Part shown: positions 9,261 through 17,978 of the stretch, in pieces
Numbering within the stretch: position 1 is the first letter of the stretch
Layout of the letters: each line of letters begins with the position of its first letter
Origin: Lysobacteraceae bacterium SCN 69-320
Lineage (GTDB): Bacteria; Pseudomonadota; Gammaproteobacteria; Xanthomonadales; Rhodanobacteraceae
Direction: 5' to 3'
Length of the DNA: 64,000 bases
Assembly: GCA_001725155.1 (NCBI GenBank)
Contig: MEFP01000008.1
Coordinates: forward strand, 186,001 to 250,000
Made by a program: the position numbers and the translations under genes
The notes under the pieces: generated by a model
The model's input: only the letters and a program-made list of their open reading frames with translations
Database searches by the model: none
Told to the model about the DNA's origin: nothing

Positions 9261-9482
9261 CGGGATGGGGGGGGCTTCAGCCAGTTCTCGGAGCGACGGC
9301 CTGGTCTTTCCTTGAACGAAAGCGCCCGAAACACTCGATCGGCAAGTCCGGTTCTCGCTGGGCATTCCAGGGGTCGGAACCCACTCTTCGGCGAGCACAG
9401 CCGGCGCATAGTGTCGCGGCGGCTACCGGCCCCGCGCGGCAGCGGCTAGGATGCGCCGTCTTCCGCTGCTGCACGAAACGCC

Positions 9483-10400
9483 ATGAAATTGCTGCGCATC
9501 GCCACGCGCCAGAGCGCGCTGGCCCTCTGGCAGGCCGAACACGTCGCCGCGCGGCTGCGCGCCGCCCATGCGGACCTGCAGGTCGAACTCGTGCCGATGA
9601 CCACGCGCGGCGACCAGATCCTCGACCAGCCGCTATCGGCGATCGGCGGCAAGGGGCTGTTCCTCAAGGAGCTCGAGGTCGCGATGCTCGAAGGCCGCGC
9701 CGACGTGGCCGTGCATTCGCTCAAGGACGTGCCGATGGAGCTGGAACCCGGCTTCGCGCTCGGCGCCGTGCTCGAACGCGCCGATGCGGCCGACGCGCTG
9801 GTCAGCCCGCACTGCCGCACCCTCGCGGATCTGCCTGACGGCGCGCGCGTCGGCACTTCATCGCTGCGCCGCCAGGCCCAGCTGCGCGCGTTGCGGCCGG
9901 ATGTGCGTCTGGCCGACCTGCGCGGCAACCTCGGCACGCGCCTGGGCAAGCTCGACGCCGGCGAGTACGACGCGATCATCCTGGCCTGCGCCGGTCTCGA
10001 ACGGTTGGGGCTGGCTGCACGCATCGCGAGCCGGCTGGAACCGCCGGCCTGGATTCCGGCCGTGGCGCAGGGCGCGATTGCGATCGAATATCGCGCCGGC
10101 GACCGCGCGACCCTGCAGCGGCTGCAGCCGCTGAACGACGCCGACAGCGCGCGCTGTACCGGTGCCGAGCGCGCGATGAACCGCCGCCTGCACGGCAATT
10201 GCAGCGTGCCGATCGCCGGCTATTGCCGCGAGATCGAAAGCGGCCTGGAACTGACCGGCCTCGTCGGTGATGCAGTCAGCGGCCGCCTGATCCGCGCGAC
10301 CGCGCAGGGGCCGCTCGATGCGCCCGAAGCGCTCGGCGAGCAGGTCGCGCAGTTGCTGCTCGGCCAGGGCGCCGGCGAGATGCTGCACGCGAGCCGCTGA
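9483..10400 (+). CDS. hemC: Porphobilinogen deaminase (hydroxymethylbilane synthase)
   Basis: This 305-residue enzyme polymerises four porphobilinogens into hydroxymethylbilane in tetrapyrrole synthesis. It opens with the typical [25 protein letters not shown] and [11 protein letters not shown] carry the active-site Lys and Asp residues. The [11 protein letters not shown] block and [14 protein letters not shown] provide the conserved arginines. The dipyrromethane cofactor is attached to Cys240 in LHGNCSVPI. Length is normal. It lies 299 bp after algR as in pseudomonads, but the expected downstream hemD is missing; a repeat and a convergent terminator follow instead. Confidence 0.97.
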   Translation: MKLLRIATRQSALALWQAEHVAARLRAAHADLQVELVPMTTRGDQILDQPLSAIGGKGLFLKELEVAMLEGRADVAVHSLKDVPMELEPGFALGAVLERADAADALVSPHCRTLADLPDGARVGTSSLRRQAQLRALRPDVRLADLRGNLGTRLGKLDAGEYDAIILACAGLERLGLAARIASRLEPPAWIPAVAQGAIAIEYRAGDRATLQRLQPLNDADSARCTGAERAMNRRLHGNCSVPIAGYCREIESGLELTGLVGDAVSGRLIRATAQGPLDAPEALGEQVAQLLLGQGAGEMLHASR

Positions 10401-10411
10401 TCGTTCCTGCC

Positions 10412-10578
10412 GGGTTGCGGCGCGGAGGTTGCGCTGGGCGCCGCGAACCGCAACATCGGAGCCTCGACCGATCGAAGAACGGCGTTGGGTTCGACGTCGA
10501 AGCGAGCCGTCGTTTCGGCAAGCGTCTTTCGCGAGGGTGACTCCGCGACGTTGCGGTTCGCAATGCTCGCGGCAACCC
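10412..10578. repeat. Palindromic intergenic repeat, copy 2
   Basis: This convergent gap carries the same repeat family as 1299-1476. The left arm contains GCGAACCGCAACATCG at about 10443-10458. The right arm, read in reverse complement, contains GCGAACCGCAACGTCG (about 10546-10561), with outer ends GGGTTGC at 10412 and GCAACCC ending at 10578. The left arm has a roughly 12-bp insertion relative to the right, so the palindrome is less regular than copy 3. Confidence 0.6.
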
Positions 10579-10588
10579 GAGGCACAAA

Positions 10589-10615
10589 AAAACGGGCCTT
10601 TCGGCCCGTTTTCTT
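10589..10615. terminator. Bidirectional rho-independent terminator
   Basis: AAAACGGGCC at 10589-10598, loop TTTC, then GGCCCGTTTT at 10603-10612. The stem is perfect, with an A-run on the left and a T-run on the right, so it can terminate hemC transcripts (forward) and the DUF481 gene transcripts (reverse). Confidence 0.9.
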
Positions 10616-10635
10616 TTGCAGCGATGCCGCGGCGA

Positions 10636-11388
10636 TCAGAAGTTGTAGACGAGGTTCGTCGTCATCAGCTGATCGGTCTTCTTGATGCCCGGGGCGACGT
10701 CGGTGTTGTGACGAACCTGGTAGCCGAGCTTCAGCGCCAGGGTCTTGTTCATGTTGACGACGAGACCGGCGTCGTTCTGATAGAACGTGTTGTCCGAGCC
10801 CGCTTCGACGAGGAAGGTGTTCTCGAACGCGGTGTTCTCGTTGAAACGGTGGCGGTAGCCGATCAGGCCGCGGCCGACGACGTCGGATTCGGTCTTGCCG
10901 GTCAGGATCGGCTCGAAGCGCTTGTAGCCCGGGCCGATTTCGAAGAACAGTTCGGTGCGCTCGTTCTTGATCGCGGTATAGCCGTAGCCCAGCGACAGCA
11001 CGGCCTGGTAGTTGAACGGCGAGAAGTCGTCGTTTTCGTAGCGCAGCGCGCCGACGAGGTAGCTGCGCTCGTCGAACTTGTAGCCGGCCGAAGCGCCGGC
11101 TTCATAGCGGTTCGCCGTGTAGTCGTAGCGCGTGACGGCCGTCGGGACGCCGCCGATGGTTTCGATGCTGGTGGTATTGCCCTTGGAACGCAGGGCGCTC
11201 AGGTAGAAGTTGTCCTTCCAGACATCGTCTTCCATGCTGAAATTGAGCTTCGCGTTGAGGTTTTCCGACTTGGCGTTGCCGCGCGACGCGGCGAAGCCCA
11301 GTTCGCCGGAACCGGCCCAGCCACCGTCGGCGGCAGCGACGAGCGGCAGAGCGGCGAGTACGGCGGCGGCGATCAGGAGTTTCTTCAT
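10636..11388 (-). CDS. DUF481 family (YdiY-like) outer-membrane beta-barrel protein
   Basis: A 250-residue exported protein. The signal peptide MKKLLIAAAVLAALPLVAAAD is followed by alternating amphipathic strands typical of DUF481: ELGFAASRGNAKSENLNAKLNF, YLVGALRYENDDF, LGYGYTAIKNERTELFFEIGPGYK and the final LMTTNLVYNF, which ends in an aromatic Phe as outer-membrane barrels do. Its function in this family is unknown; salt- or alkali-induced expression is reported for YdiY-like members, which I state only as family knowledge. The start at 11388 follows AAGGGTGA. A strong terminator lies 20 bp beyond its stop. Confidence 0.85.
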   Translation of the reverse strand: MKKLLIAAAVLAALPLVAAADGGWAGSGELGFAASRGNAKSENLNAKLNFSMEDDVWKDNFYLSALRSKGNTTSIETIGGVPTAVTRYDYTANRYEAGASAGYKFDERSYLVGALRYENDDFSPFNYQAVLSLGYGYTAIKNERTELFFEIGPGYKRFEPILTGKTESDVVGRGLIGYRHRFNENTAFENTFLVEAGSDNTFYQNDAGLVVNMNKTLALKLGYQVRHNTDVAPGIKKTDQLMTTNLVYNF

Positions 11389-11705
11389 GGGGTTCACCCT
11401 TCTTCGATGAGGATCAATCGGGAACGTCCGCGTGCGTTGGAAACGCGGGCAAACGGAGCGCCGGATACTACGGCGAAGGTTTGAATCCGATCTGAACCGT
11501 AGGCGCCGCCGTGACCGGCGCGGCCAGTGTAGCGAGCTTTTTTCGCGGCTACGTGCGGGTTTTCCCATGCGTCGTAATAAAGGTTTACAACTTGCGGCAT
11601 CGTCGCCGCGCGTCATAAAGATTTACGAATGCCGTGGCGGGACGGCGATGCGGCCGTACAGTGAGCCGGGCCGCGGTGCTGCCGGCAGTCGCAGTCGCTG
11701 CCGTT
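11389..11705. promoter_or_regulatory. Upstream region of the DUF481 gene with two ~20-bp direct repeats
   Basis: No gene is seen in this 317-bp gap. CGTAATAAAGGTTTACAA at 11573-11590 and CGTCATAAAGATTTACGA at 11611-11628 are direct repeats, 38 bp apart. A weaker third version lies inside the 3' end of soeC (from 11723). The first two sit about 185-240 bp upstream of the DUF481 start and could be sites for a regulator binding direct repeats (they loosely resemble a PhoB box). The protein reading of these repeats echoes the soeC tail (VNLYY), so partial duplication of that tail is the alternative. Confidence 0.35.
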
Positions 11706-12689
11706 TCAAATCCGCCGTGCGCCGTAGTACAGATTCACGACATGGCGCGCTTCGGCAAAAAAAAGCCAGCGCTCGACGAAAATCCCTATGCTGCCGAGCA
11801 GCAGCGCGAGCAGAGCCAGCGCCGGCGACAGTGTGAGGAACGCCAGCGCGACGACCACACAGGCCAGCGGCGCGGCGAAGCCCAGCGCAAGGCTCAGCGC
11901 GCGCAGTTTTGCCGCATGGCGCCGCGCGAGCACGAAGCCCATTTCCCGCGTCAGATAGTTCTGTTCCGTATGCGGCCGCTCGAACGCCGCGACCTCGCCG
12001 AAGCGGCCGAGTCCCGTTGCGCTTTCGACGCTGGCGCGCGGCGCGGCGCCGTCGATGTGCCGCCAGTACAGCAGCTTGATCAGCGCGGCGAGCATGGCCA
12101 CCGCGACGATCGCCGCGAGCAGCCACGGTGCCAGGCCCAGGCGCTGCCAGTCCTGCGCCGCGTCGCGCCCGGCCAGCGCGGCCAGCAGCCAGAGCCAGAG
12201 TCCGCCCGAATAGGCGCCGAGCAGCAGATAGGCCGGCGCGACCCAGCCGTTGTGCCAGGCCGGTATCGTGCGCAGGCTGGAATAGATGCGCGCAGTGCAG
12301 AACACGGTGACCAGTGCGCCCAGCGCGAGCAGCGCGCCGGCCACGCGCGGCAGCAACGGCCAGCCGGCGCCGGACGTGCCCGACAGCACGCTGATGCCGA
12401 GGACCAGCGCCGGCAGATAGGTCAGCACGGCGGCCACGCCTTCGCGCGACAGCCAGGAACTGCGCCACTGGCTGAACGCGCGCCAGGCGCGCCGGGGCTG
12501 GCCGAGGTGCGCAGTCGAGGCGAACAGGCCGACGCTGACGAGTACCGTGCCGGCCAGCAGCGGCGCGCCGGTCTGCCACAGGCCGTGCGGCCACAGGCCC
12601 GCCGCGACGCCGGCGCCGAGCAGACCGAGCAGGCCGTAGCCGGCGCCCGACAGGGTCGTGAAGAACAGGACGGACAGCGCCGGATGCAT
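11706..12689 (-). CDS. soeC: DmsC/SoeC-type membrane anchor subunit
   Basis: A 327-residue integral membrane protein with about eight hydrophobic helices, opening with HPALSVLFFTTLSGAGYGLL, the usual DmsC-family start. FASTAHLGQPRRAWRAFSQW and the SWLSREG segment are conserved in this anchor family; TARIYSSLRTIPAWHN follows. It should bind quinone and pass electrons between the membrane pool and the iron-sulfur subunit. It lies last in the run soeA-soeB-ybjQ-like-soeC, 9 bp after the YbjQ gene. The symbol is inferred from the catalytic subunit; a DMSO-reductase anchor is the alternative. Confidence 0.75.
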   Translation of the reverse strand: MHPALSVLFFTTLSGAGYGLLGLLGAGVAAGLWPHGLWQTGAPLLAGTVLVSVGLFASTAHLGQPRRAWRAFSQWRSSWLSREGVAAVLTYLPALVLGISVLSGTSGAGWPLLPRVAGALLALGALVTVFCTARIYSSLRTIPAWHNGWVAPAYLLLGAYSGGLWLWLLAALAGRDAAQDWQRLGLAPWLLAAIVAVAMLAALIKLLYWRHIDGAAPRASVESATGLGRFGEVAAFERPHTEQNYLTREMGFVLARRHAAKLRALSLALGFAAPLACVVVALAFLTLSPALALLALLLGSIGIFVERWLFFAEARHVVNLYYGARRI

Positions 12690-12698
12690 GGTGCGCGA

Positions 12699-13025
12699 TC
12701 AGCCCGTGACCACGGCCGTGCCGGTCACCGTGACCATGAGCATGTCGCCGCCTTCCTTGATCTGGATGGTCTCGTAATCGAAGTCGATGCCGACGACGGC
12801 GTTCGCGCCGAGATCCTTGGCCGCTTCGACCATGTCCTCGATCGCCGCTTCCTTGGCCTTGCGCAGCACTTTCTCGTAGCTGCCCGAGCGGCCGCCGATG
12901 ATGTCGCGGATGCCGGCGAAGAAATCGCGGAACACGTTGGCGCCGAGTATGGCTTCGCCGCTGACGAGACCGAGGTAGTTGCGGATCGGATGACCTTCCA
13001 GATTGGAGGTGGTGCTCAGCAGCAT
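12699..13025 (-). CDS. YbjQ/UPF0145 family protein
   Basis: A 108-residue cytoplasmic protein of the YbjQ family (pentameric, related to the heavy-metal-binding YbjQ fold). It starts [14 protein letters not shown], with the family signature [20 protein letters not shown], then [20 protein letters not shown] and [15 protein letters not shown]. The function of the family is unknown. It is unexpected here: it sits between the iron-sulfur (stop 13049) and anchor (start 12689) genes of the molybdoenzyme operon with gaps of only 23 and 9 bp, so it is almost certainly co-transcribed. A role in assembling or tuning the enzyme is possible but unproven. Confidence 0.9.
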   Translation of the reverse strand: MLLSTTSNLEGHPIRNYLGLVSGEAILGANVFRDFFAGIRDIIGGRSGSYEKVLRKAKEAAIEDMVEAAKDLGANAVVGIDFDYETIQIKEGGDMLMVTVTGTAVVTG

Positions 13026-13048
13026 GGCGGTTCTCGTCGGTGGAAGAA

Positions 13049-13852
13049 TCAGCGGGACAGCAGCTTGTCGACCCAGCGCAGCAGCGGCGACAGCTGGCTC
13101 GGATCCAGGGTTTCCGCGGCCGGCTCGGGTGTCGCCGCGCCGCAGCCGGCGCGGCGCGGCCGCGGCGGCAGGTAGCGGTTGACCGGCGCATAGCCGAGCT
13201 CGGGCATCAGGGCGACGCCGTCGCGCTCGGCGACGAGCCGCGAGACGGCCGAATCCGCATCGCCGAGGTCGCCGAAATGGCGCGCGCGCGTCGGGCAGGC
13301 CATGACGCAGGCCGGCTGGCGTTCGCTCTCGGCGAAGGATTCGTTGTAGATGCGGTCGACGCACAAGGTGCATTTCTGCATTACGCCGCGTTTTTCGCTG
13401 TACTCGCGCGCGCCGTACGGACAGGCCCAGGAGCAGAGCTTGCAGCCGATGCATTTGTCCTCGTCGACGAGGACGATGCCGTCCTCGGCGCGCTTGTAGC
13501 TCGCGCCGGTCGGGCAGACCGTCACGCAGTCGGGTTTCTCGCAGTGCAGGCAGGAGCGCGGGAAATGCACGGTCATCGCCGGCGCGTTCTCGGCGAACCC
13601 GGTCTTCGCGAGCTGCTGCAGCGGACCGTTGCCGGCCGCATCGCGGCGCGGCTGTACCTCGAAGCTGTGCACGCGGTTGAACCAGACGCCGAGTGGTTCG
13701 GCGCCGTAGGCATCCTCGTCGGGCAGCGGGCCGAACTGGCCGCCGTCGTTCCATTCCTTGCAGGCCACGGCGCAGGCATGGCAGCCCACGCAGGTGTCCA
13801 GGTCGATGACGAGGCCGAGCTTCTTCGGCGACGGCGGCGGCAGGCTGGTCAT
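13049..13852 (-). CDS. soeB: Four-cluster ferredoxin-type subunit of a DMSO reductase-family enzyme (SoeB)
   Basis: A 267-residue electron-transfer subunit. The cysteine motifs [14 protein letters not shown] (about residues 21-34), [16 protein letters not shown] (about 101-116), [14 protein letters not shown] (about 134-147) and CTLCVDR...CVMACPTRA supply ligands for four [4Fe-4S] clusters, as in DmsB and SoeB. No Tat signal is present, in keeping with a cytoplasmic enzyme. Its ATG overlaps the stop of soeA by four bases (ATGA), implying translational coupling. It would pass electrons between the molybdenum subunit and the membrane anchor. Confidence 0.87.
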   Translation of the reverse strand: MTSLPPPSPKKLGLVIDLDTCVGCHACAVACKEWNDGGQFGPLPDEDAYGAEPLGVWFNRVHSFEVQPRRDAAGNGPLQQLAKTGFAENAPAMTVHFPRSCLHCEKPDCVTVCPTGASYKRAEDGIVLVDEDKCIGCKLCSWACPYGAREYSEKRGVMQKCTLCVDRIYNESFAESERQPACVMACPTRARHFGDLGDADSAVSRLVAERDGVALMPELGYAPVNRYLPPRPRRAGCGAATPEPAAETLDPSQLSPLLRWVDKLLSR

Positions 13853-16638
13853 GCGCCAGTGACCTCGATGCGATGCGGCGGCAGGCCGGAGTCGGCGGCC
13901 TCGTCGGCGGCCTTGTCGATGCGCACGCGCAGATCGAACCAGGCGGCCTGGCCGGTGACCGGATCGGCGTTGGCGTAGCGGTAGCCGTCCGCGCGCGGCG
14001 GCAGCAGCTCGCTGATGACGTGGTTCAGCAGGAAGCCCTGCTGCGATTCGGGCGCATCCGCAGCGAGCTTCCAGGCGCCGCGGCGCTTGCCGATCGCGTT
14101 CCAGGTCCACACCGTGCCGGGCTCGGTGCCGCTGTGGCAGCGCACCGGCACGCGGATGCGGCCGTGCTGGGATTCGACCCAGACCCAGTCGTCGTCGCGC
14201 AGGTTCAGCGTCTGCGCTGTGTGCGGATGCAGATACAGGAAATTGCGTGCGGTGATCTGGCGCAGCCAGGCGTTCTGCGATCCCCAGGAGTGATACATGA
14301 ACATCGGCCGCTGGGTGATCGCCGCGAGCGGATAGCGCGCGAGATCGGTCTGCTCCCATTCGAACGGCGCATACCAGAACGGCAGCGGATCGAAGTAGCG
14401 CGCGACGCGCTCGCGCTCGCGCGCCGGCGGCTGCACCGCGCCATGCCCCAGGGCGGCGAGACGGAAGCGCTGCAGCCGTTCCGAATACAGCTCGATGACC
14501 TGCGCATGGGTGGAACCGACGAAGCCCAGGCCGCGCGCCCATTCGAGATAGTCGCGATTGGCCATCTTGTAGTAGCGGCCCGCGGCGGGCACTTCCGCAT
14601 GCCAGAACGCGCCGTGCTCCTTGTAGCGTTCGAGCTGCTGCGGGTTCGGTTCGCCGGTGCCTTCGCGCTGGCCGTCGCGGCCGCGCCAGCCGGCCAGCAG
14701 GCCGACGCCGGGGGCGCGCTCGTGCTCGACCATGTACTGCGCGAAGCCGTCCGGATAGCGCGGCGATCCGTCCTCGCGCACGCAGCCGGGCAGGCCCAGG
14801 CGCGCGCCGAGATCGAGCAGCACGTCCTGGAACGGCCGAACGTCGCGGTCGGGCATGGCGATCGGGTGGCGGATCGCGTCGCTGGCGCCGTCGGCATCGG
14901 AGATCGGCCGGTCCAGCAGCGAGATGCAGTCGTGGCGTTCCAGATACGTCGTGTCCGGCAGCACGAGGTCGGCGAACTCGACCATCTCCGAGGCGTAGGC
15001 GTCCACGTAGATGATGCGTGGAATCTTGTAGGCGCCGCCGGCGTCCTTCTCCACCAGCTGGCGCCGCGTGCGCGTCGTGTTCATGGCCGAGTTCCAGCTC
15101 ATGTTGGCCATGAACAGGAACAGGGTGTCGATGCGCTGCGGATCGCCGGCCACGGCATTGGCGATCACGTTCTGCAGCATGCCGTGAACGGCCAGCGGAT
15201 GCTGCCAGGAGAACGCCTTGTCGAGACGGCGCGGTTCGCCGTTCGCATCGACGAGCAGATCTTCGGGGGCGTGCACGTAGCCCAGCGGACCGGCATCGAG
15301 AGTGCCGTCGGCCTTGCGCGCCTTGCCGGGACGGTTCGCCGGCGGCACTCCCTTGGGATACGGCGGCTGGTAGCGGAAGCTGCCGGGCGTGTCGATTGCG
15401 CCGATCAGCATCTGCAGCACGTGCAGCAGGCGGCAGGTATGGAAGCCGTTGCTGTGCGCGGCGATGCCGCGCATCGCATGCAGCGACACCGGGCGGCCGA
15501 TCATTTCCTCGTGCGTGCGGCCCCAGGCGTCGGTCCAGCGCTGCGGCAGGCGGATCTCCTCGCGGAACGCCGCGTCGGCGATCTCGCGGGCGATGCGCCG
15601 TATCGTCGCGACATCCAGGCCGCTATGTTCGGCCGCGCGCTCGGGCGCGTAGTCGGCGGCGAGGAAGCGCTCGGCCAGCAGCTGGAACGCCGGCACGGCG
15701 CGGCGCCCGTCGGCCAGGGTGAATTCGCCGACGACCACCGGAGCTATGGCTATGGCGTCGGCCGGCATCGCGACGCCGGCACGCGTCCAGCACAGCGCGC
15801 GACCGTCGGCGTCGCGTGCGAACAGGCCGTCGTCGGCGCCGCCGGGATTGCGCACGACGAGGTAGTGCGCATTCGTGTAGCGCACGAGGTAGTCGAAGTC
15901 GATCCAGTCGTTGCGCAGCAGTTCCTGGATCAGCGCACCCACGAACAGGCCGTCGCTGCCCGGGCGTATGCCGAGCCATTCGTCGGCGATCGCCGCATAG
16001 CCCGTGCGCACCGGATTGACCGCGAGCACCTTGGCGCCGCGCTGCTTGAGCTTGCCGAGGCCTAGCTTGATCGGATTGGAGTCGTGATCTTCGGCGACGC
16101 CGAACATCAGCAGATAGCGCGTGTGCTCCCAGTCGGGCTCGCCGAACTCCCAGAACGAACCGCCGAGCGTGTACATGCCGGCCGCGGCCATGTTGACCGA
16201 GCAGAAGCCGCCGTGCGCCGCGTAATTGATCGTGCCGAACTGCTGCGCCCACCAGCCGGTCAGCGCCTGCGACTGGTCGCGGCCGGTGAAGAAGGCGAGC
16301 TCGTCGGGATTGCGGCGGCGGATGTCGCCCAGCCACTGCGTCGCCAGCGCGAGCGCCTCGTCCCATTCGATCTCGCGGAATTCGCCCTTGCCGCGTTCGC
16401 CCGTGCGCAGCAGCGGCTTGCGCAGCCGCGCCGGCGAATAGTGCTGCATGATGCCGGCCGAGCCCTTCGCGCAGATCACGCCGCGATTGACCGGGTGGTC
16501 CGGATTTCCCTGGATGTAGCGGACCTTGCCGTCCTTCAGATGGACTTTGATGCCGCAGCGGCAGGCGCACATGTAGCAGGTCGTCGTCTTGACCTCGTCG
16601 CCGACGGGTTCGTGCAGTTTCAGGCTGGCGTGGGTCAT
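13849..16638 (-). CDS. soeA: Molybdopterin oxidoreductase, probable cytoplasmic sulfite dehydrogenase SoeA
   Basis: A 929-residue member of the DMSO reductase family. Near the N-terminus [12 protein letters not shown], with the later Cys in [10 protein letters not shown], forms the [4Fe-4S] site. [12 protein letters not shown] near residue 150 offers a Cys as probable molybdenum ligand. [19 protein letters not shown] and [13 protein letters not shown] lie in the C-terminal cofactor-binding domain. There is no twin-arginine signal: the protein begins [20 protein letters not shown], so it stays in the cytoplasm, as SoeABC does and DmsABC does not. This and the [13 protein letters not shown] opening favour sulfite:quinone oxidoreductase. 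Polysulfide or other oxoanion activity remains possible. First gene of the operon; palindromic repeat copy 3 lies upstream. Confidence 0.78.
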   Translation of the reverse strand: MTHASLKLHEPVGDEVKTTTCYMCACRCGIKVHLKDGKVRYIQGNPDHPVNRGVICAKGSAGIMQHYSPARLRKPLLRTGERGKGEFREIEWDEALALATQWLGDIRRRNPDELAFFTGRDQSQALTGWWAQQFGTINYAAHGGFCSVNMAAAGMYTLGGSFWEFGEPDWEHTRYLLMFGVAEDHDSNPIKLGLGKLKQRGAKVLAVNPVRTGYAAIADEWLGIRPGSDGLFVGALIQELLRNDWIDFDYLVRYTNAHYLVVRNPGGADDGLFARDADGRALCWTRAGVAMPADAIAIAPVVVGEFTLADGRRAVPAFQLLAERFLAADYAPERAAEHSGLDVATIRRIAREIADAAFREEIRLPQRWTDAWGRTHEEMIGRPVSLHAMRGIAAHSNGFHTCRLLHVLQMLIGAIDTPGSFRYQPPYPKGVPPANRPGKARKADGTLDAGPLGYVHAPEDLLVDANGEPRRLDKAFSWQHPLAVHGMLQNVIANAVAGDPQRIDTLFLFMANMSWNSAMNTTRTRRQLVEKDAGGAYKIPRIIYVDAYASEMVEFADLVLPDTTYLERHDCISLLDRPISDADGASDAIRHPIAMPDRDVRPFQDVLLDLGARLGLPGCVREDGSPRYPDGFAQYMVEHERAPGVGLLAGWRGRDGQREGTGEPNPQQLERYKEHGAFWHAEVPAAGRYYKMANRDYLEWARGLGFVGSTHAQVIELYSERLQRFRLAALGHGAVQPPARERERVARYFDPLPFWYAPFEWEQTDLARYPLAAITQRPMFMYHSWGSQNAWLRQITARNFLYLHPHTAQTLNLRDDDWVWVESQHGRIRVPVRCHSGTEPGTVWTWNAIGKRRGAWKLAADAPESQQGFLLNHVISELLPPRADGYRYANADPVTGQAAWFDLRVRIDKAADEAADSGLPPHRIEVTGA

Positions 16639-16716
16639 GCGTCGGTCTGGCGGCGGCGCGAGGGCCGGCTGGGCGCGAATGGTAGCGGAGCCGCCGCGCA
16701 ATTGCGCAGGCCCAGA

Positions 16717-16887
16717 CCCGGGCGTCGGTTGTGGCGAGCCCGGCGAACGGCAACATCAAGGTCCGCACGCCTGCGGCAATCCCGAGCGGGGAAGCGCCGT
16801 GGCGCGCGACTCGAACGCCTCGAAAGGGGGGCAAAGCCTTTGGTCACCTCGACGTTGCGGTTCGCCGGGCTCGCCGCACCGACGGGT
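16717..16887. repeat. Palindromic intergenic repeat, copy 3
   Basis: This is the best-preserved copy. The left arm near 16723 reads GTCGGTTGTGGCGAGCCCGG and continues with CGAACGGCAACATCAAGG. The right arm in reverse complement reads GTCGGTGCGGCGAGCCCGGC and continues GAACCGCAACGTCGAGG. The arms thus match over about 40 bp around a roughly 80-bp centre. It fills the gap between the ABC permease stop and the soeA start, with the same arm sequence as the copies near 1307 and 10412. Confidence 0.75.
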
Positions 16888-17978
16888 CAGTCCAGCCGCT
16901 TGTGCACGCGCGTCACGGCGATGCCGAGCATCAGCGCGCTGAATACGGCCAGCGCGACGAGCTCGATCCAGAGGTCGGCCAGGGTCGCGCCGCGCAGCGC
17001 GATGCCGCGGATCAGACGCAGGAAATGCGTCATCGGCAGGATTTCCGCGAGCCACTGCGCCGCGCGCGGCATGCCGGCATACGGGAACATGAAGCCCGAC
17101 AGCAGGATCTGCGGCAGGAAGGTGAAGAACGCGAGCTGCATGGCCTGGAACTGGCTGCGCGCGAGGGTCGACAGGAATACGCCGAGCGCGAGGCAGGCGA
17201 TGATGAACAGCAGCGCGGCAAGGTAGACGTCGAGCAGGCTGCCGCGCAGCGGCACGGCGAAGATCAGCTTGCCGAGCGCGAGCACGAGGCTGACCTGGAC
17301 CAGGCCTATGCCGACGAACGGCAGCACCTTGCCCACGGTCAGTTCCCAGGGCGACACGGGTGTGGCGATCAGCATTTCCAGATTGCCGCGCTCGCGCTCG
17401 CGCACGAGGGCCATGGCCGTGAACATGACCATGGTCATGGTCAGGATCACGCCGACCAGACCCGGTACCGTATTGACCGGCGCACGCCGCTCGGGGTTGT
17501 AGAAATTCACGACCTCCATGCTGGCGGTCGCGGCGGATTGCCCGCGCAGATGGGCCAGCGGATACGCGGCGAGCTGCCGCGCGGCCTGCTGTACGACCTG
17601 GTCGGAGCCGTCGACGACGAGCTGCACGGCGGGCCGGTCGCCGCGTTCCAGGCGATTCTCGAAATCCGCGGGTATGACCAGGCCGACGCTGATGCGGCCC
17701 TGGCGCAGCGCCTCGTCGAGCTGCTGCGGCGAGGACAGCGCTTCGCGCAGGGTCAGCACCTGCGAGGCGGCGAGCTCGGCGACGAGTTCGCGCGAACGCA
17801 TCGTGCCGGCCTGGTCGAGCACGGCCGCGTCGAGATGGCGCACGTCCAGATTGATCGCGAAGCCGAACAGCAGCAGCTGCATGGTCGGAATGCCGACGAT
17901 CATGGCGAAGGTCAGCCGGTCGCGGCGCAGCTGACGCAGCTCCTTGAGCACGATGGAGAACAGTCGGCGCAGGCTCAT
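16887..17978 (-). CDS. ABC-2 type transporter permease (YbhS/YhhJ-like)
   Basis: A 363-residue inner-membrane exporter subunit. One helix near residues 23-45 (FAMIVGIPTMQLLLFGFAI) is followed by a roughly 150-residue extracytoplasmic domain, then about five C-terminal helices with VVNFYNPERRAPVNTVPGLVG, RERERGNLEMLIATPVSPWEL and the LSGFMFPYAGMP turn typical of ABC-2 permeases. It overlaps the ATPase gene by four bases. E. coli systems of this type have two permeases (YbhS and YbhR); here only one is present, so the transporter should be a homodimer. The substrate is unknown. Confidence 0.9.
   Translation of the reverse strand: MSLRRLFSIVLKELRQLRRDRLTFAMIVGIPTMQLLLFGFAINLDVRHLDAAVLDQAGTMRSRELVAELAASQVLTLREALSSPQQLDEALRQGRISVGLVIPADFENRLERGDRPAVQLVVDGSDQVVQQAARQLAAYPLAHLRGQSAATASMEVVNFYNPERRAPVNTVPGLVGVILTMTMVMFTAMALVRERERGNLEMLIATPVSPWELTVGKVLPFVGIGLVQVSLVLALGKLIFAVPLRGSLLDVYLAALLFIIACLALGVFLSTLARSQFQAMQLAFFTFLPQILLSGFMFPYAGMPRAAQWLAEILPMTHFLRLIRGIALRGATLADLWIELVALAVFSALMLGIAVTRVHKRLD

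Noticed and set aside
11394-11600. Short reverse open frame starting MPQVVNLYYDAW
   Set aside because: It overlaps the promoter region of the DUF481 gene, and its start merely repeats the soeC tail; reported as a DNA repeat instead.
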